A stretch of 8,196 nt of DNA, from contig JAOACN010000216.1 in assembly GCA_026417815.1 (NCBI GenBank), forward strand, positions 1 through 8,196. Reading direction: 5' to 3'. Each line of letters begins with the position of its first letter. Position 1 is the first letter of the stretch. The notes beneath the pieces were generated by a model that was not told the origin of the DNA, did no database searches, and worked only from the letters and a program-made list of their open reading frames with translations. Positions 1 through 6,056 of this stretch are shown here, piece by piece. The DNA is from Chloroflexaceae bacterium (lineage in GTDB: Bacteria > Chloroflexota > Chloroflexia > Chloroflexales > Chloroflexaceae). The translations under genes were made by a program, and so were the position numbers.

Positions 1-6
1 AACTTT

Positions 7-52
7 CCCCTTCCTGGTGCGCGCGGCTTCGCCGCGCCGCACCAGGAAGGGG
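7..52. repeat. Long inverted repeat (hairpin) upstream of mrpB1
   Basis: Two perfect 14-bp arms (7-20 and 39-52) enclose a second 7-bp stem (21-27 with 31-37) around a TTC triloop, with one unpaired C at 38. The whole folds into a roughly 21-bp hairpin. No T-run follows, so it is not a classical intrinsic terminator; it could be a REP-like element or an mRNA-stabilising structure ahead of mrpB1. The second mrpB has no such element, because there the preceding gene ends 7 nt before the start codon. Confidence 0.75.
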
Positions 53-60
53 AGATCTTC

Positions 61-77
61 GGGGGCCTGCGGCCCCC
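61..77. repeat. Small GC hairpin upstream of mrpB1
   Basis: A perfect 7-bp inverted repeat (GGGGGCC / GGCCCCC) closes a TGC triloop. It lies between the long hairpin at 7-52 and the mrpB1 ribosome binding site. The function is unknown; the stem-triloop design resembles that of the second hairpin in the 79-bp repeats at 3687-4054. Confidence 0.6.
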
Positions 78-130
78 GCAATCCCCGCCAGGGGCAACGT
101 GACAAAGAAGAATTAGGAGGGGACCGGGCC

Positions 131-601
131 ATGTACGACTCGATCATTCTACGCAACGTATCGCGGCTGATGTTTCCCATCCTGCTGTTGCTTTCGTTGT
201 TCATGCTGGTGCGCGGGCACAACTTGCCGGGCGGGGGCTTTATCGGCGGTCTGGTGGCGGCATCGGCGTTCATTCTGCAGATTATCGCCTATGGGTCGAC
301 ATATGTGCGAACCACGTTTCGGATCAACTTTCTCAACCTGGCGGCGTTCGGCGTGATCTTCGCGGGGCTATGGGGCCTGATCGGCCTGGCCACCGGTCAG
401 GCGTACATGCTGGCCTTCTGGCTCAAAGAGCCGATCCCGGGGATCGGGAAACTGGGCACGCCGGTGTTGTTTGATGTTGGCGTCTATCTGACAGTGATCG
501 GCGTGACGACGCAACTGGCGCTGGTGCTCGCCGAGGAGCCAACGCTCTACCCGATCCCACGCCCTCCGGCCCGCAGGGACGCGGTGGCGCCCGAGGTGTA
601 G
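131..601 (+). CDS. mrpB: Mrp Na+/H+ antiporter subunit MrpB, first copy
   Basis: MrpB (MnhB) is a small integral membrane subunit of the Mrp antiporter, related to MbhF of membrane-bound hydrogenases. The 156-aa product has about four hydrophobic segments, the family signature RGHNLPGGGFIGG (residues 28-40) and a conserved second half, IPGIGKLGTP followed by FDVGVYLTVIGV (about 102-126, D115 in a membrane segment). The ATG at 131 is chosen because AGGAGGGG lies at 115-122, 8 nt upstream, and because the second copy begins with the matching residues MYES. The frame is open further upstream to 17, but that extension would run through a hairpin and has no family resemblance. It is about 60% identical to the second MrpB (6724-7197), estimated by eye. 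Both end in a proline-rich hydrophilic tail. Confidence 0.95.
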   Translation: MYDSIILRNVSRLMFPILLLLSLFMLVRGHNLPGGGFIGGLVAASAFILQIIAYGSTYVRTTFRINFLNLAAFGVIFAGLWGLIGLATGQAYMLAFWLKEPIPGIGKLGTPVLFDVGVYLTVIGVTTQLALVLAEEPTLYPIPRPPARRDAVAPEV

Positions 602-612
602 GTACAATGTTC

Positions 613-626
613 GATTGCGGATTGTC
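613..626 (+). repeat. GATTNNN heptad repeat, two units, after mrpB1
   Basis: Two 7-nt units (GATTGCG, GATTGTC) begin 12 nt after the mrpB1 stop codon. The same heptad family occurs after mrpD1 (2847-2881) and after mrpB2 (7201-7221), always in the orientation of the genes. It resembles the short tandem heptanucleotide repeats reported from cyanobacteria and other large bacterial genomes. Two units alone would be weak evidence; the other two sites support it. Confidence 0.5.
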
Positions 627-680
627 GCACGCAGACTCTCAGCAAGCTCCAGCAATGACGCATCTCCGGTCCATTCACGA

Positions 681-850
681 GATAGAGCAGTTCTCTTCAG
701 ATTGTGAAGCCCGGAGCGTCAGATGTACCCGTCGGGACGCAGCGTGCTGCGTCCGTACGGTACGGACGGCCGCTGTTGAGAGAAAAGGACGCAGCCCGCG
801 GCGTCAGGACGCAGGGCCGCTGTTGAGAGATGGCGTAGGACTGCTCTATC
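681..850. mobile_element. Possible 170-bp MITE-like element in the mrpB1-mrpC1 spacer
   Basis: A perfect 11-bp terminal inverted repeat bounds this segment: GATAGAGCAGT at 681-691 and ACTGCTCTATC at 840-850. Inside are stacked palindromes: 695-709 (CTTCA/TGAAG), 735-754 (9-bp arms with a 2-nt centre) overlapping 751-767 (8-bp arms GTCCGTAC/GTACGGAC). There is also a 16-bp direct repeat, GGCCGCTGTTGAGAGA, at 768-783 and 815-830, and three copies of GGACGCAG (735, 787, 807). No protein is encoded. The mrpB2-mrpC2 spacer lacks this sequence, so it may have been inserted after the duplication. No clear target-site duplication is visible, so a long-range RNA stem or chance repeat remains possible. 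Confidence 0.4.
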
Positions 851-861
851 AGGTGTAAGCC

Positions 862-1215
862 ATGAATCTCATTCTTTCCCTGGTTGTCGGGACGCTGTTC
901 GCCGGGGGCATCTACCTGGTGCTGCGCCGCAGCGTGGTCAAGCTGATCCTGGGTCTGGTGCTGTTCAGCCACGGCGCGCACCTGCTCATCTTCCTCATGG
1001 GCGACGGCCTGGTCAAGGCGCGCACGCCCTTCGTCAGGGCGGAGACCGGCGTGGCCCCCCCGGACTCCGCCGATCCGCTCGTCCAGGCCTTGATCCTGAC
1101 GGCAATTGTGATCAGTCTCGGCCTGCTCACCTTCGTGATGGCGCTGGCCTACCGCGCCGACCAGGCCGTTGGGAGCGACAATCTGGACGATATGACCTCG
1201 ACTGACCAGTTGTAG
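862..1215 (+). CDS. mrpC: Mrp Na+/H+ antiporter subunit MrpC, first copy
   Basis: MrpC (MnhC) is the NuoK-like subunit, a three-helix membrane protein packed beside MrpD/MrpA-type channels. The 117-aa product is of usual family length. It has the NuoK-type pattern of a membrane segment, RRS at 22-24, then GLVLFSHGAHLL at about 31-42, and the strongly conserved DPLVQALILTAIVI at 71-84, with an acidic hydrophilic tail. The ATG at 862 follows a weak AGGTG (851-855). The start is supported by the second copy, which has the same length and aligns without gaps. By hand count 80 of 117 residues match that copy. The 260-nt spacer from mrpB1 is unusually long for this operon type. The 115-nt spacer to mrpD1 is conserved in the second copy. 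Confidence 0.96.
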   Translation: MNLILSLVVGTLFAGGIYLVLRRSVVKLILGLVLFSHGAHLLIFLMGDGLVKARTPFVRAETGVAPPDSADPLVQALILTAIVISLGLLTFVMALAYRADQAVGSDNLDDMTSTDQL

Positions 1216-1312
1216 AGTACTGACCGGAATACTTGATCCGCTGAGGACACCGAGCGGTGTGGCTCGCTGCACTCGCGCCACCGTCATTGCAGGTCAATCG
1301 TTTCGAGAAACG
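1216..1312 (+). ncRNA. Conserved structured element in the mrpC-mrpD spacer, copy 1
   Basis: This stretch aligns without gaps to 7704-7800. Candidate helices are P1 AGTA/TACT (1216-1219 with 1230-1233, loop CTGACCGGAA), P2 GTGGC/GCCAC (1259-1263 with 1277-1281), P3 ATTG/CAAT (1286-1289 with 1295-1298) and P4 CGTTTC/GAAACG (1299-1304 with 1307-1312). In P1, P2 and P3 one pair is changed on both sides in the other copy, keeping the pairing (T-A to C-G, T-A to C-G, A-T to G-C). TGATC at 1234-1238 could also pair with GGTCA at 1292-1296, an alternative to P3. It ends 15 nt before the mrpD1 start, so a cis-acting role in translation or mRNA processing is an inference. I recognise no known riboswitch class. 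Confidence 0.5.
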
Positions 1313-1327
1313 CTACAGGGAAGACCA

Positions 1328-2845
1328 ATGGCACACCACTTGTTTCTCCCCCTGATCGTCCCGCTTTTGAGCGCCGGTGTGGCGACGATCGTGAGCCGAC
1401 GGCGCATCTGGGCGCGGGTGATCGCCGTAGCCGCCACGCTCTTCAACCTGGGGTACGGGGCCTGGTTACTGGTAACCGTCGCCGTGATGGGCCGGCAGGT
1501 CACCCAGGCAGGAGGCTGGGTGGCGCCTTTTGGCATCACGCTGATGGCTGACGGCCTGAGCGCGATCATGCTCCTGCTCACCGCCCTGCTGACCCTGGTG
1601 ACGATCATGTTCAGCTTCGCCACGATTGACGCGCGGCAGGAGCGTTTTTACTACTACCCGCTGCTGTTACTGCTGATGTTCGGCTGCAGCGGGGCCTTCC
1701 TGACCGGCGATCTCTTCAACCTCTACGTGTGGTTCGAGATCCTGCTGGTGGCCTCCTTCGGGTTGATCACCCTTGGCGGCTCCCGGGCGCAACTCGAGGG
1801 CGGCCTGAAGTACGTGGTGTTGAACCTGTTCGCGAGCCTCTGCTTCCTGGTTGGCGCGGGGCTGATCTACGGAGTGGCCGGCACGCTCAACATGGCCCAC
1901 CTGGCCGAACGGCTGAACGCGATCCAGGAACCCACCCTGGTGACGGCAGTGGCCGGCTTCTTCCTGATCGCCTTTGGCAGCAAGGCCGCCCTGGCGCCAG
2001 TGTTTTTCTGGCTGCCCACCAGTTACCATACCCCGAGCATCGCCGTCACCGCGCTGTTTGGCGGTTTGCTCTCCAAGGTGGGGATCTACGCCCTGTACCG
2101 GGTCTTTGGCACGGTGTTCCAGAGCGAACTGGCGCGGCTGGCGCCGCTGATCCTGGCGGTGGCCGGTGTGACCATGGTGGTGGGGGTGATCGGGGCGATG
2201 GCCCAGGTGAACGTGCGACGCATCCTGGCCTTTCACATCGTCAGCCAGGTGGGCTACATGGCCATGGGTCTGGGCCTGGCCAGCGTGGCGGGGCTGACGG
2301 CGGGCATTCTGTTCATGGCCCACAACATCGTGGTCAAGACGGCCCTGTTCCTGATCGGCGGGGCGGCGGAACACCTCACCGGCACGGGCGAACTGAAGCA
2401 GATGGGCGGCATGGCCAGGCGCGAACCCTTCCTGGCGGTGCTCTGGCTGCTGGCCAGCTTCGCGCTGGTGGGCATTCCGCCCCTGAGTGGCTTCTTCGGC
2501 AAGCTCGGGCTGATCCAGGCCGGGGTGGCGCAGGAACAGTGGCTGATCGTCGGCGTGGCGGCCGGGGTCAGTCTGTTCACCCTGTTCTCGATGCTGAAGA
2601 TCTGGAACGAGGTCTTCTGGAAGAAGGCGTACAGTGACCTGAGCCACCTGCCGCGCGCCGGGGCGGGGCTGCTGGCGCCAGCGGTCATCCTGGTCGCGGT
2701 GAGCATCGCGCTGGGCCTTGGCGCGGCCCCGGCGCTGGAGTACAGCGTCCTGGCGGCGGAGCAGGCCCTGGATACCGCGGGCCTGGCGCGCGATGTCTGC
2801 GGCCCCGATAGCTGCGATACGGTTGAACTGGCGGTGGCGCGGTAA
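1328..2845 (+). CDS. mrpD: Mrp Na+/H+ antiporter subunit MrpD, first copy
   Basis: MrpD (MnhD) is one of the two large antiporter-like subunits, homologous to NuoM/NuoN of complex I, with about 14 membrane helices and a proton path. The 505-aa product is close to the usual length of about 490-500. The helix-5 glutamate is in YVWFEILLVAS (E137, a residue shown to be important in Bacillus MrpD). The helix-7 lysine is K219 (FGSKAALAP), followed by FFWLPTSYHTPS, then AHNIVVKTALF in a later helix. The ATG at 1328 is preferred over an in-frame GTG at 1259: the matching frame in the second copy carries a TAG, while the proteins align from MAHHLF/MANHLF onward. AGGGA at 1317-1321 is a modest ribosome binding site. 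The C-terminal tail has an odd CGPDSC (C491, C496). Confidence 0.96.
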   Translation: MAHHLFLPLIVPLLSAGVATIVSRRRIWARVIAVAATLFNLGYGAWLLVTVAVMGRQVTQAGGWVAPFGITLMADGLSAIMLLLTALLTLVTIMFSFATIDARQERFYYYPLLLLLMFGCSGAFLTGDLFNLYVWFEILLVASFGLITLGGSRAQLEGGLKYVVLNLFASLCFLVGAGLIYGVAGTLNMAHLAERLNAIQEPTLVTAVAGFFLIAFGSKAALAPVFFWLPTSYHTPSIAVTALFGGLLSKVGIYALYRVFGTVFQSELARLAPLILAVAGVTMVVGVIGAMAQVNVRRILAFHIVSQVGYMAMGLGLASVAGLTAGILFMAHNIVVKTALFLIGGAAEHLTGTGELKQMGGMARREPFLAVLWLLASFALVGIPPLSGFFGKLGLIQAGVAQEQWLIVGVAAGVSLFTLFSMLKIWNEVFWKKAYSDLSHLPRAGAGLLAPAVILVAVSIALGLGAAPALEYSVLAAEQALDTAGLARDVCGPDSCDTVELAVAR

Positions 2846-2846
2846 T

Positions 2847-2881
2847 GATTATGGATTGCCGATTTTGGATTGCGGATTGGG
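2847..2881 (+). repeat. GATTNNN heptad repeat, five units, after mrpD1
   Basis: Five consecutive 7-nt units begin with GATT: GATTATG, GATTGCC, GATTTTG, GATTGCG, GATTGGG. The array starts 1 nt after the mrpD1 stop codon and has the same orientation as the genes. It is the longest of three such arrays in the window. The function is unknown. Confidence 0.8.
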
Positions 2882-2921
2882 CGAGGAACATGCGGAACTG
2901 CGTGCGGGGGGAATTTCCAGT

Positions 2922-2981
2922 AGAGCGAAGCTCTCGCAAACCTTCTAAGAAGGCAGGGGTGTGGGGAAACCAGGTTTTCCC
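2922..2981. repeat. Three consecutive small palindromes in the mrpD1-mrpF spacer
   Basis: AGAGC-GAA-GCTCT lies at 2922-2934, CCTTCT-A-AGAAGG at 2941-2953, and a palindrome reading GTGGGGAAACC-A-GGTTTTCCC at 2961-2981. The third is a lone relative of the palindrome that opens each 79-bp repeat at 3687-4054. The spacer (2846-3025) holds no credible gene, although mrpE often occupies this position in mrp operons. It may be a dispersed repeat site. Confidence 0.65.
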
Positions 2982-3025
2982 TATCAATCCAGCCGGCTTT
3001 GTGCAGATGAAATGGGGTCTGTACG

Positions 3026-3295
3026 ATGAGCGCATTTCAGATCGGGATGACCATCCTCATGCTGGTGGTAAGCGTGTCGTTGGGCGCCGCGGTGTGGCGA
3101 CTGCTGCGGGGGCCGAGCATTCCCGACCGGGCGGTCGCCTTTGATCTGATCGTGGTCCACGTGGTGGGGCTGATCACCATGTTCGTGGTCACCACTGGCG
3201 AGCTGGTGCTCCTCGACACGTTGATCGTCATCTCGGTGCTGGGGTTCCTGGGCACGGTGGCCATCGCCCGCTTGATTGAAGTGGGGAGGAACTGA
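3026..3295 (+). CDS. mrpF: Mrp Na+/H+ antiporter subunit MrpF
   Basis: MrpF (MnhF) is a small membrane subunit of the Mrp complex, related to MbhB; in Bacillus MrpF has been linked to bile-salt (cholate) efflux. The 89-aa product has three hydrophobic segments and the family signature GPSIPDRAVAFD at residues 29-40, followed by a histidine-containing membrane segment. The length is normal. The ATG at 3026 follows only a weak purine stretch (TGGGG at 3013-3017). Its TGA overlaps the mrpG ATG by one base, so F and G are translationally coupled. It lies 180 nt after mrpD1 with no mrpE between them. Confidence 0.95.
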   Translation: MSAFQIGMTILMLVVSVSLGAAVWRLLRGPSIPDRAVAFDLIVVHVVGLITMFVVTTGELVLLDTLIVISVLGFLGTVAIARLIEVGRN

Positions 3296-3651
3296 TGACA
3301 CCGCTGGAAATCATTACCCTGGCGATTACGCTGGTCGGGGTCTTCTTCGTGGTGGTTTCATCGGTCGGGCTGGTGCGCCTGCCGGACCTGTACACGCGCG
3401 TCCATGCGGGCGGCAAGTCGGGCACGCTGGGCATCATCGGGGTGCTTCTGGGCGCGGGGATCTTCTTCATCACCGACCTGCGGATCGTTATCAAGATGCT
3501 AATTCTGATCGCCTTTTTCTTCATCACCGGACCCGTGGCGGCGCACATGCTCGACCGGGCGGCCCTCTTGAGCGGGGTGAAACCGATGGAGGGCACCCGC
3601 CCGAACGATCTTGAGGGGCGCTACGATCCGGAGACGCGGCGGTTGAGTTAG
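3295..3651 (+). CDS. mrpG: Mrp Na+/H+ antiporter subunit MrpG
   Basis: MrpG (MnhG) is a small membrane subunit of the antiporter, related to MbhC. The 118-aa product has three membrane segments (about 6-26, 44-62 and 66-86) and the clear signature RLPDLYTRVHAGGKSGTLG at 28-46. A hydrophilic C-terminal tail of about 30 residues (NDLEGRYDPETRRLS) follows. The start overlaps the mrpF stop (TGATG), with GGGGAGGA at 3283-3290 just upstream. It is the last gene before the repeat block at 3687-4054, so it may end a transcription unit. Confidence 0.95.
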   Translation: MTPLEIITLAITLVGVFFVVVSSVGLVRLPDLYTRVHAGGKSGTLGIIGVLLGAGIFFITDLRIVIKMLILIAFFFITGPVAAHMLDRAALLSGVKPMEGTRPNDLEGRYDPETRRLS

Positions 3652-3686
3652 AGGTTGTTCTTTTTCACGTTTGACAGACGGTTGGA

Positions 3687-4054
3687 GGAGGGTGGGGAAC
3701 CCGGGTTTCCCCACGCCCCTGCCGGTGGGGAGGGCTGCGCCCTCCCAGGCGCCCTTGCTGCTCCAGGAGGGTGGGGAACCCGGCTTTCCCCACGCCCCTG
3801 CCGGTGGGGACGGCCGCGCCCCCCCAGGCGCCCTGGCTGCGCCAGGAGGGTGGGGAACCCGGCCTTCCCCACGCCCCTGCCGGTGGGGAGGGCCGCGCCC
3901 TCCCAGGCGCCCTTGCTGCTTCAGGAGGGTGGGGAAACCCGGTTTCCCCACGCCCCTCCCTGCCGGTGGGGACGGCCGCGCCCTCCCAGGCGCCCTTGCT
4001 GCTCCAGGAGGGTGGGGAAACCGGGGTTCCCCACGCCCCTCCCTCCGGGCAGGG
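3687..4054. repeat. Tandem array of 79-83 bp palindromic GC-rich repeats (four full, one partial)
   Basis: Units begin with GGAGGGTGGGG at 3687, 3766, 3845, 3924 and 4007, giving periods of 79, 79, 79 and 83 bp; the fourth has an extra TCCC after CGCCCC. The fifth is cut short at about 4054. Each unit opens with a palindrome, GTGGGGAA...TTCCCCAC, with 11-bp arms (perfect in unit 4, near-perfect in the others). It then has a second hairpin, GGGAGGGC-NGC-GCCCTCCC (perfect at 3728-3746 and 3886-3904, mismatched in units 2 and 4). As 79 is not a multiple of 3 and stops are rare, all three forward frames stay open, giving spurious peptides rich in GNPGFPT-like words. A role as transcription block, attenuator or protein-binding array between mrpG and mrpA is conjecture. 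Confidence 0.93.
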
Positions 4055-4084
4055 TCGACTCCCAACAACGGTTCTACACGTGGT

Positions 4085-4106
4085 TCTGGGCGGCTACGCC
4101 GCCAGA
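4085..4106. repeat. Hairpin upstream of mrpA
   Basis: TCTGG-CGGC and GCCG-CCAGA form a 9-bp stem with one bulged G (4090) and a TAC triloop. It has no T-run. It lies between the repeat array and the putative mrpA promoter. It could mark the end of upstream transcription or be another dispersed repeat. Confidence 0.5.
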
Positions 4107-4155
4107 GTCACTGCAACAGCCCGGGTTCGGGGCTTGCCTTATGGACTGTCCATAT

Positions 4156-4184
4156 TTGCTTAGGCGAAACGTTGCGGTTACAAT
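4156..4184 (+). promoter_or_regulatory. Putative sigma-70-type promoter for mrpA
   Basis: TTGCTT (4156-4161) and TACAAT (4179-4184) are separated by 17 bp. The -10 matches the consensus at 5 of 6 positions, the -35 at 3 of 6. Transcription would start near 4191, leaving about 50 nt of leader before the mrpA ATG. This short AT-richer patch sits in otherwise very GC-rich DNA just after the repeat array, consistent with a second transcription unit starting at mrpA. Confidence 0.4.
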
Positions 4185-4241
4185 ACAGCGCAGCCCTGTC
4201 GCCTGAAATTCTTGCTGTGTCGTAAGAGTGGGAACGGTACG

Positions 4242-6047
4242 ATGCTAACCGCGATCGTTCTGAGCATGCTGGCCCTGGCGCCAATCGGCCTGCTGGCCCG
4301 GCATTGGCCCCGTCCGCCGATCGGCTGGGTGCTGGCCCTGCTGCCGCTGGCAGCCTTCGCCGGCTTTGCCGCCCGCGCTCCCCTGGTCCTGGACGGGGGC
4401 GTCTTGACCGAGTCGCTCCCCTGGGTGCCCGAGATGGGCCTGAGCATCCGCTTCAGCCTCGACGGGCTGAGCCTGCTCTTCGCCCTGCTGGTGAGCGGCA
4501 TCGGGACGCTGATTTTTCTTTACACCGCCTACTATCTGGCCGGCGACCCGGGCATGGGGCGCTTCTACGTCTACCTGGCGATCTTCATGGGCTCGATGCT
4601 CGGGGTGGTGCTGGCCGACAATGTGCTGCTGCTGTTCATCTTCTGGGAGCTTACCTCGGTGAGCTCGTACCTGCTGGTCGGCTACAAGCACGATTACCCC
4701 GAGGCGCGGCGGGGGGCGCAGATGGGCCTGCTGATCACCGTCGGCGGGGGCCTGGCGCTGCTGGTGGGCCTGGTGCTGTTAAGCAACGTCGCCGGGTCGT
4801 TCGAGCTCTCGGAGATCATCGCCGCGGGCGAGGAACTGCGCGCTTCGCCGTTCTACACGCCGGCGCTGCTGTTGGTCTTCCTGGGCTGCTTCACCAAGTC
4901 GGCCCAGTTCCCGTTCCACATCTGGTTACCCAACGCGATGCAGGCCCCGACGCCGGCCAGCGCCTACCTGCACTCGGCCACGATGGTGAAAGCGGGGGTC
5001 TACCTGCTGGCCCGGTTGCAGCCGGCGCTGAGTGAGACGCCGCTGTGGACCTACACGCTCACGGCGGTGGGCGCCGCTACGATGCTCGTCGGCGCGATGA
5101 TCGCGCTGCGGAAAGATGATATTAAGGGGTTGCTGGCCTACAGCACGGTGAGTCTGCTCGGCACGATGGTGCTGTTGACCGGCATTGGCGGCCACGACGC
5201 CCCTGTGGCCCTGGTGACACTTATCCTGGCCCATGCCCTCTATAAAGGGGCGCTGTTTATGCTGGCCGGGGCGGTGGACCACGAGGCCGGCACGCGCAAA
5301 CTCAGCGAACTGGGCGGCCTGGGCCGGGAGATGCCGCGCACCCTGGTGTTGACGAGCCTGGCGGCCCTCTCCGCCGCGGGCATCCCGCCGCTGTTCGGCT
5401 TCGTGGCCAAAGAGGAGGTGCTTCACGCAGCGACCCACAGCAAGCTTGCGCCGGGAGTGGCCACGCTGATCGTCGGCGCGACGGTGGTGGCGGCAGTGCT
5501 CGGCATCCTCTATGCGTGGCGGCTGGTGAGCGGGATCTTCTTCGGCCCGGCAGCGCCCCGGAAGAAGGCCCATGTCCACGACGCGCCCATCGGCATGCTC
5601 GTCGCGCCGGGGGTGCTGACGCTGCTCTCGGTGATCCTGCCCCTGGGCCTGTTGCCCGTGGTCTCGGCGTTGCTCCAGCCGGCAGTGATAGCGATCGCGG
5701 GCGAGCCTGAAGAGGTCAGCCTGCACCTGATGCCCTCGGCGCTGAGCCTGCCGGTGGTGCTGAGCCTGGTTGCCATCGGCAGCGGCGCCGCCCTGACGCG
5801 CTTCGTGAAGCAGATCAGCGCGGCGCCCTCTCCCCTCCCGGGCTGGCTGGATGGCGACCGGATCTATGACGCGGCCATCAGCGGGTTGCTGGACGGCACG
5901 ACGGTCTTCACCCGGGCGGTACAGAATGGCCGGCTGCGGAACTACATCCGCTACTCGTTGCTGGCCCTCCTGGCGGTCATCCTCATCCCGCTGGCGCTGT
6001 TCGCCCTCGGCAGCGCGCCGATGCCCGATCTGTCCAACGTTACGTAG
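4242..6047 (+). CDS. mrpA: Mrp Na+/H+ antiporter subunit MrpA, N-terminal NuoL-like part
   Basis: MrpA is the largest Mrp subunit; its N-terminal two-thirds is homologous to NuoL of complex I. The 601-aa product has about 14-16 membrane helices, the helix-5 glutamate in FIFWELTSVSSYLLVG (E136), the helix-7 lysine in CFTKSAQFPFHIWLP (K219, H226), and the hallmark AYLHSATMVKAGVYLLARL (241-259, with H244 and K250). ATG 4242 is preferred to an in-frame TTG at 4212 because the hydrophobic N-terminus begins there; the ribosome binding site is weak. Single-chain MrpA proteins are about 800 aa. Here the chain stops at TAG 6045-6047, and the remaining MrpA homology continues in the same frame in the next gene. 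Together they would reach about 830 aa, so this is a split MrpA or a nonsense-interrupted one. Confidence 0.93.
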   Translation: MLTAIVLSMLALAPIGLLARHWPRPPIGWVLALLPLAAFAGFAARAPLVLDGGVLTESLPWVPEMGLSIRFSLDGLSLLFALLVSGIGTLIFLYTAYYLAGDPGMGRFYVYLAIFMGSMLGVVLADNVLLLFIFWELTSVSSYLLVGYKHDYPEARRGAQMGLLITVGGGLALLVGLVLLSNVAGSFELSEIIAAGEELRASPFYTPALLLVFLGCFTKSAQFPFHIWLPNAMQAPTPASAYLHSATMVKAGVYLLARLQPALSETPLWTYTLTAVGAATMLVGAMIALRKDDIKGLLAYSTVSLLGTMVLLTGIGGHDAPVALVTLILAHALYKGALFMLAGAVDHEAGTRKLSELGGLGREMPRTLVLTSLAALSAAGIPPLFGFVAKEEVLHAATHSKLAPGVATLIVGATVVAAVLGILYAWRLVSGIFFGPAAPRKKAHVHDAPIGMLVAPGVLTLLSVILPLGLLPVVSALLQPAVIAIAGEPEEVSLHLMPSALSLPVVLSLVAIGSGAALTRFVKQISAAPSPLPGWLDGDRIYDAAISGLLDGTTVFTRAVQNGRLRNYIRYSLLALLAVILIPLALFALGSAPMPDLSNVT

Positions 6048-6056
6048 CTGGAGATC

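Noticed and set aside
17..130. N-terminal extension of MrpB1 from the upstream in-frame start at 17
   Set aside because: It would translate two hairpins into an arginine-rich sequence unlike MrpB. A good ribosome binding site sits just before ATG 131.
823..851. TTGAGA-17 bp-CTATCA as a promoter for mrpC1
   Set aside because: The -10 is poor, it lies only about 10 nt before the start codon, and it overlaps the terminal inverted repeat.
607..858. 83-codon open frame between mrpB1 and mrpC1
   Set aside because: It covers the heptads and the hairpin-rich inverted-repeat segment, has no ribosome binding site and has no counterpart in the second B-C spacer.
1239..1256. CGCT/AGCG hairpin as a fifth helix of the C-D element
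   Set aside because: In copy 2 the matching positions lose two of the pairs, so conservation does not support it.
1259..1327. N-terminal extension of MrpD1 starting at GTG 1259
   Set aside because: The aligned frame in the second copy carries a TAG (7804-7806). Similarity at protein level starts at the internal ATG, and the region looks like RNA structure instead.
1667..2647. 326-codon - strand and 302-codon + strand open frames inside mrpD1
   Set aside because: Both are alternative frames of mrpD1, which has full-length family homology and catalytic motifs.
3687..4054. CRISPR array
   Set aside because: The whole 79-bp unit is repeated, including what would be the spacer, and the unit is a double hairpin. 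No cas genes are nearby.
3655..4225. Open frames through the repeat array, in all three forward frames and on the reverse strand, giving GNPGFPT-like peptides
   Set aside because: They follow from a 79-bp GC-rich repeat with few stops, which shifts frame at each unit. No single frame is favoured and there is no ribosome binding site or family similarity.
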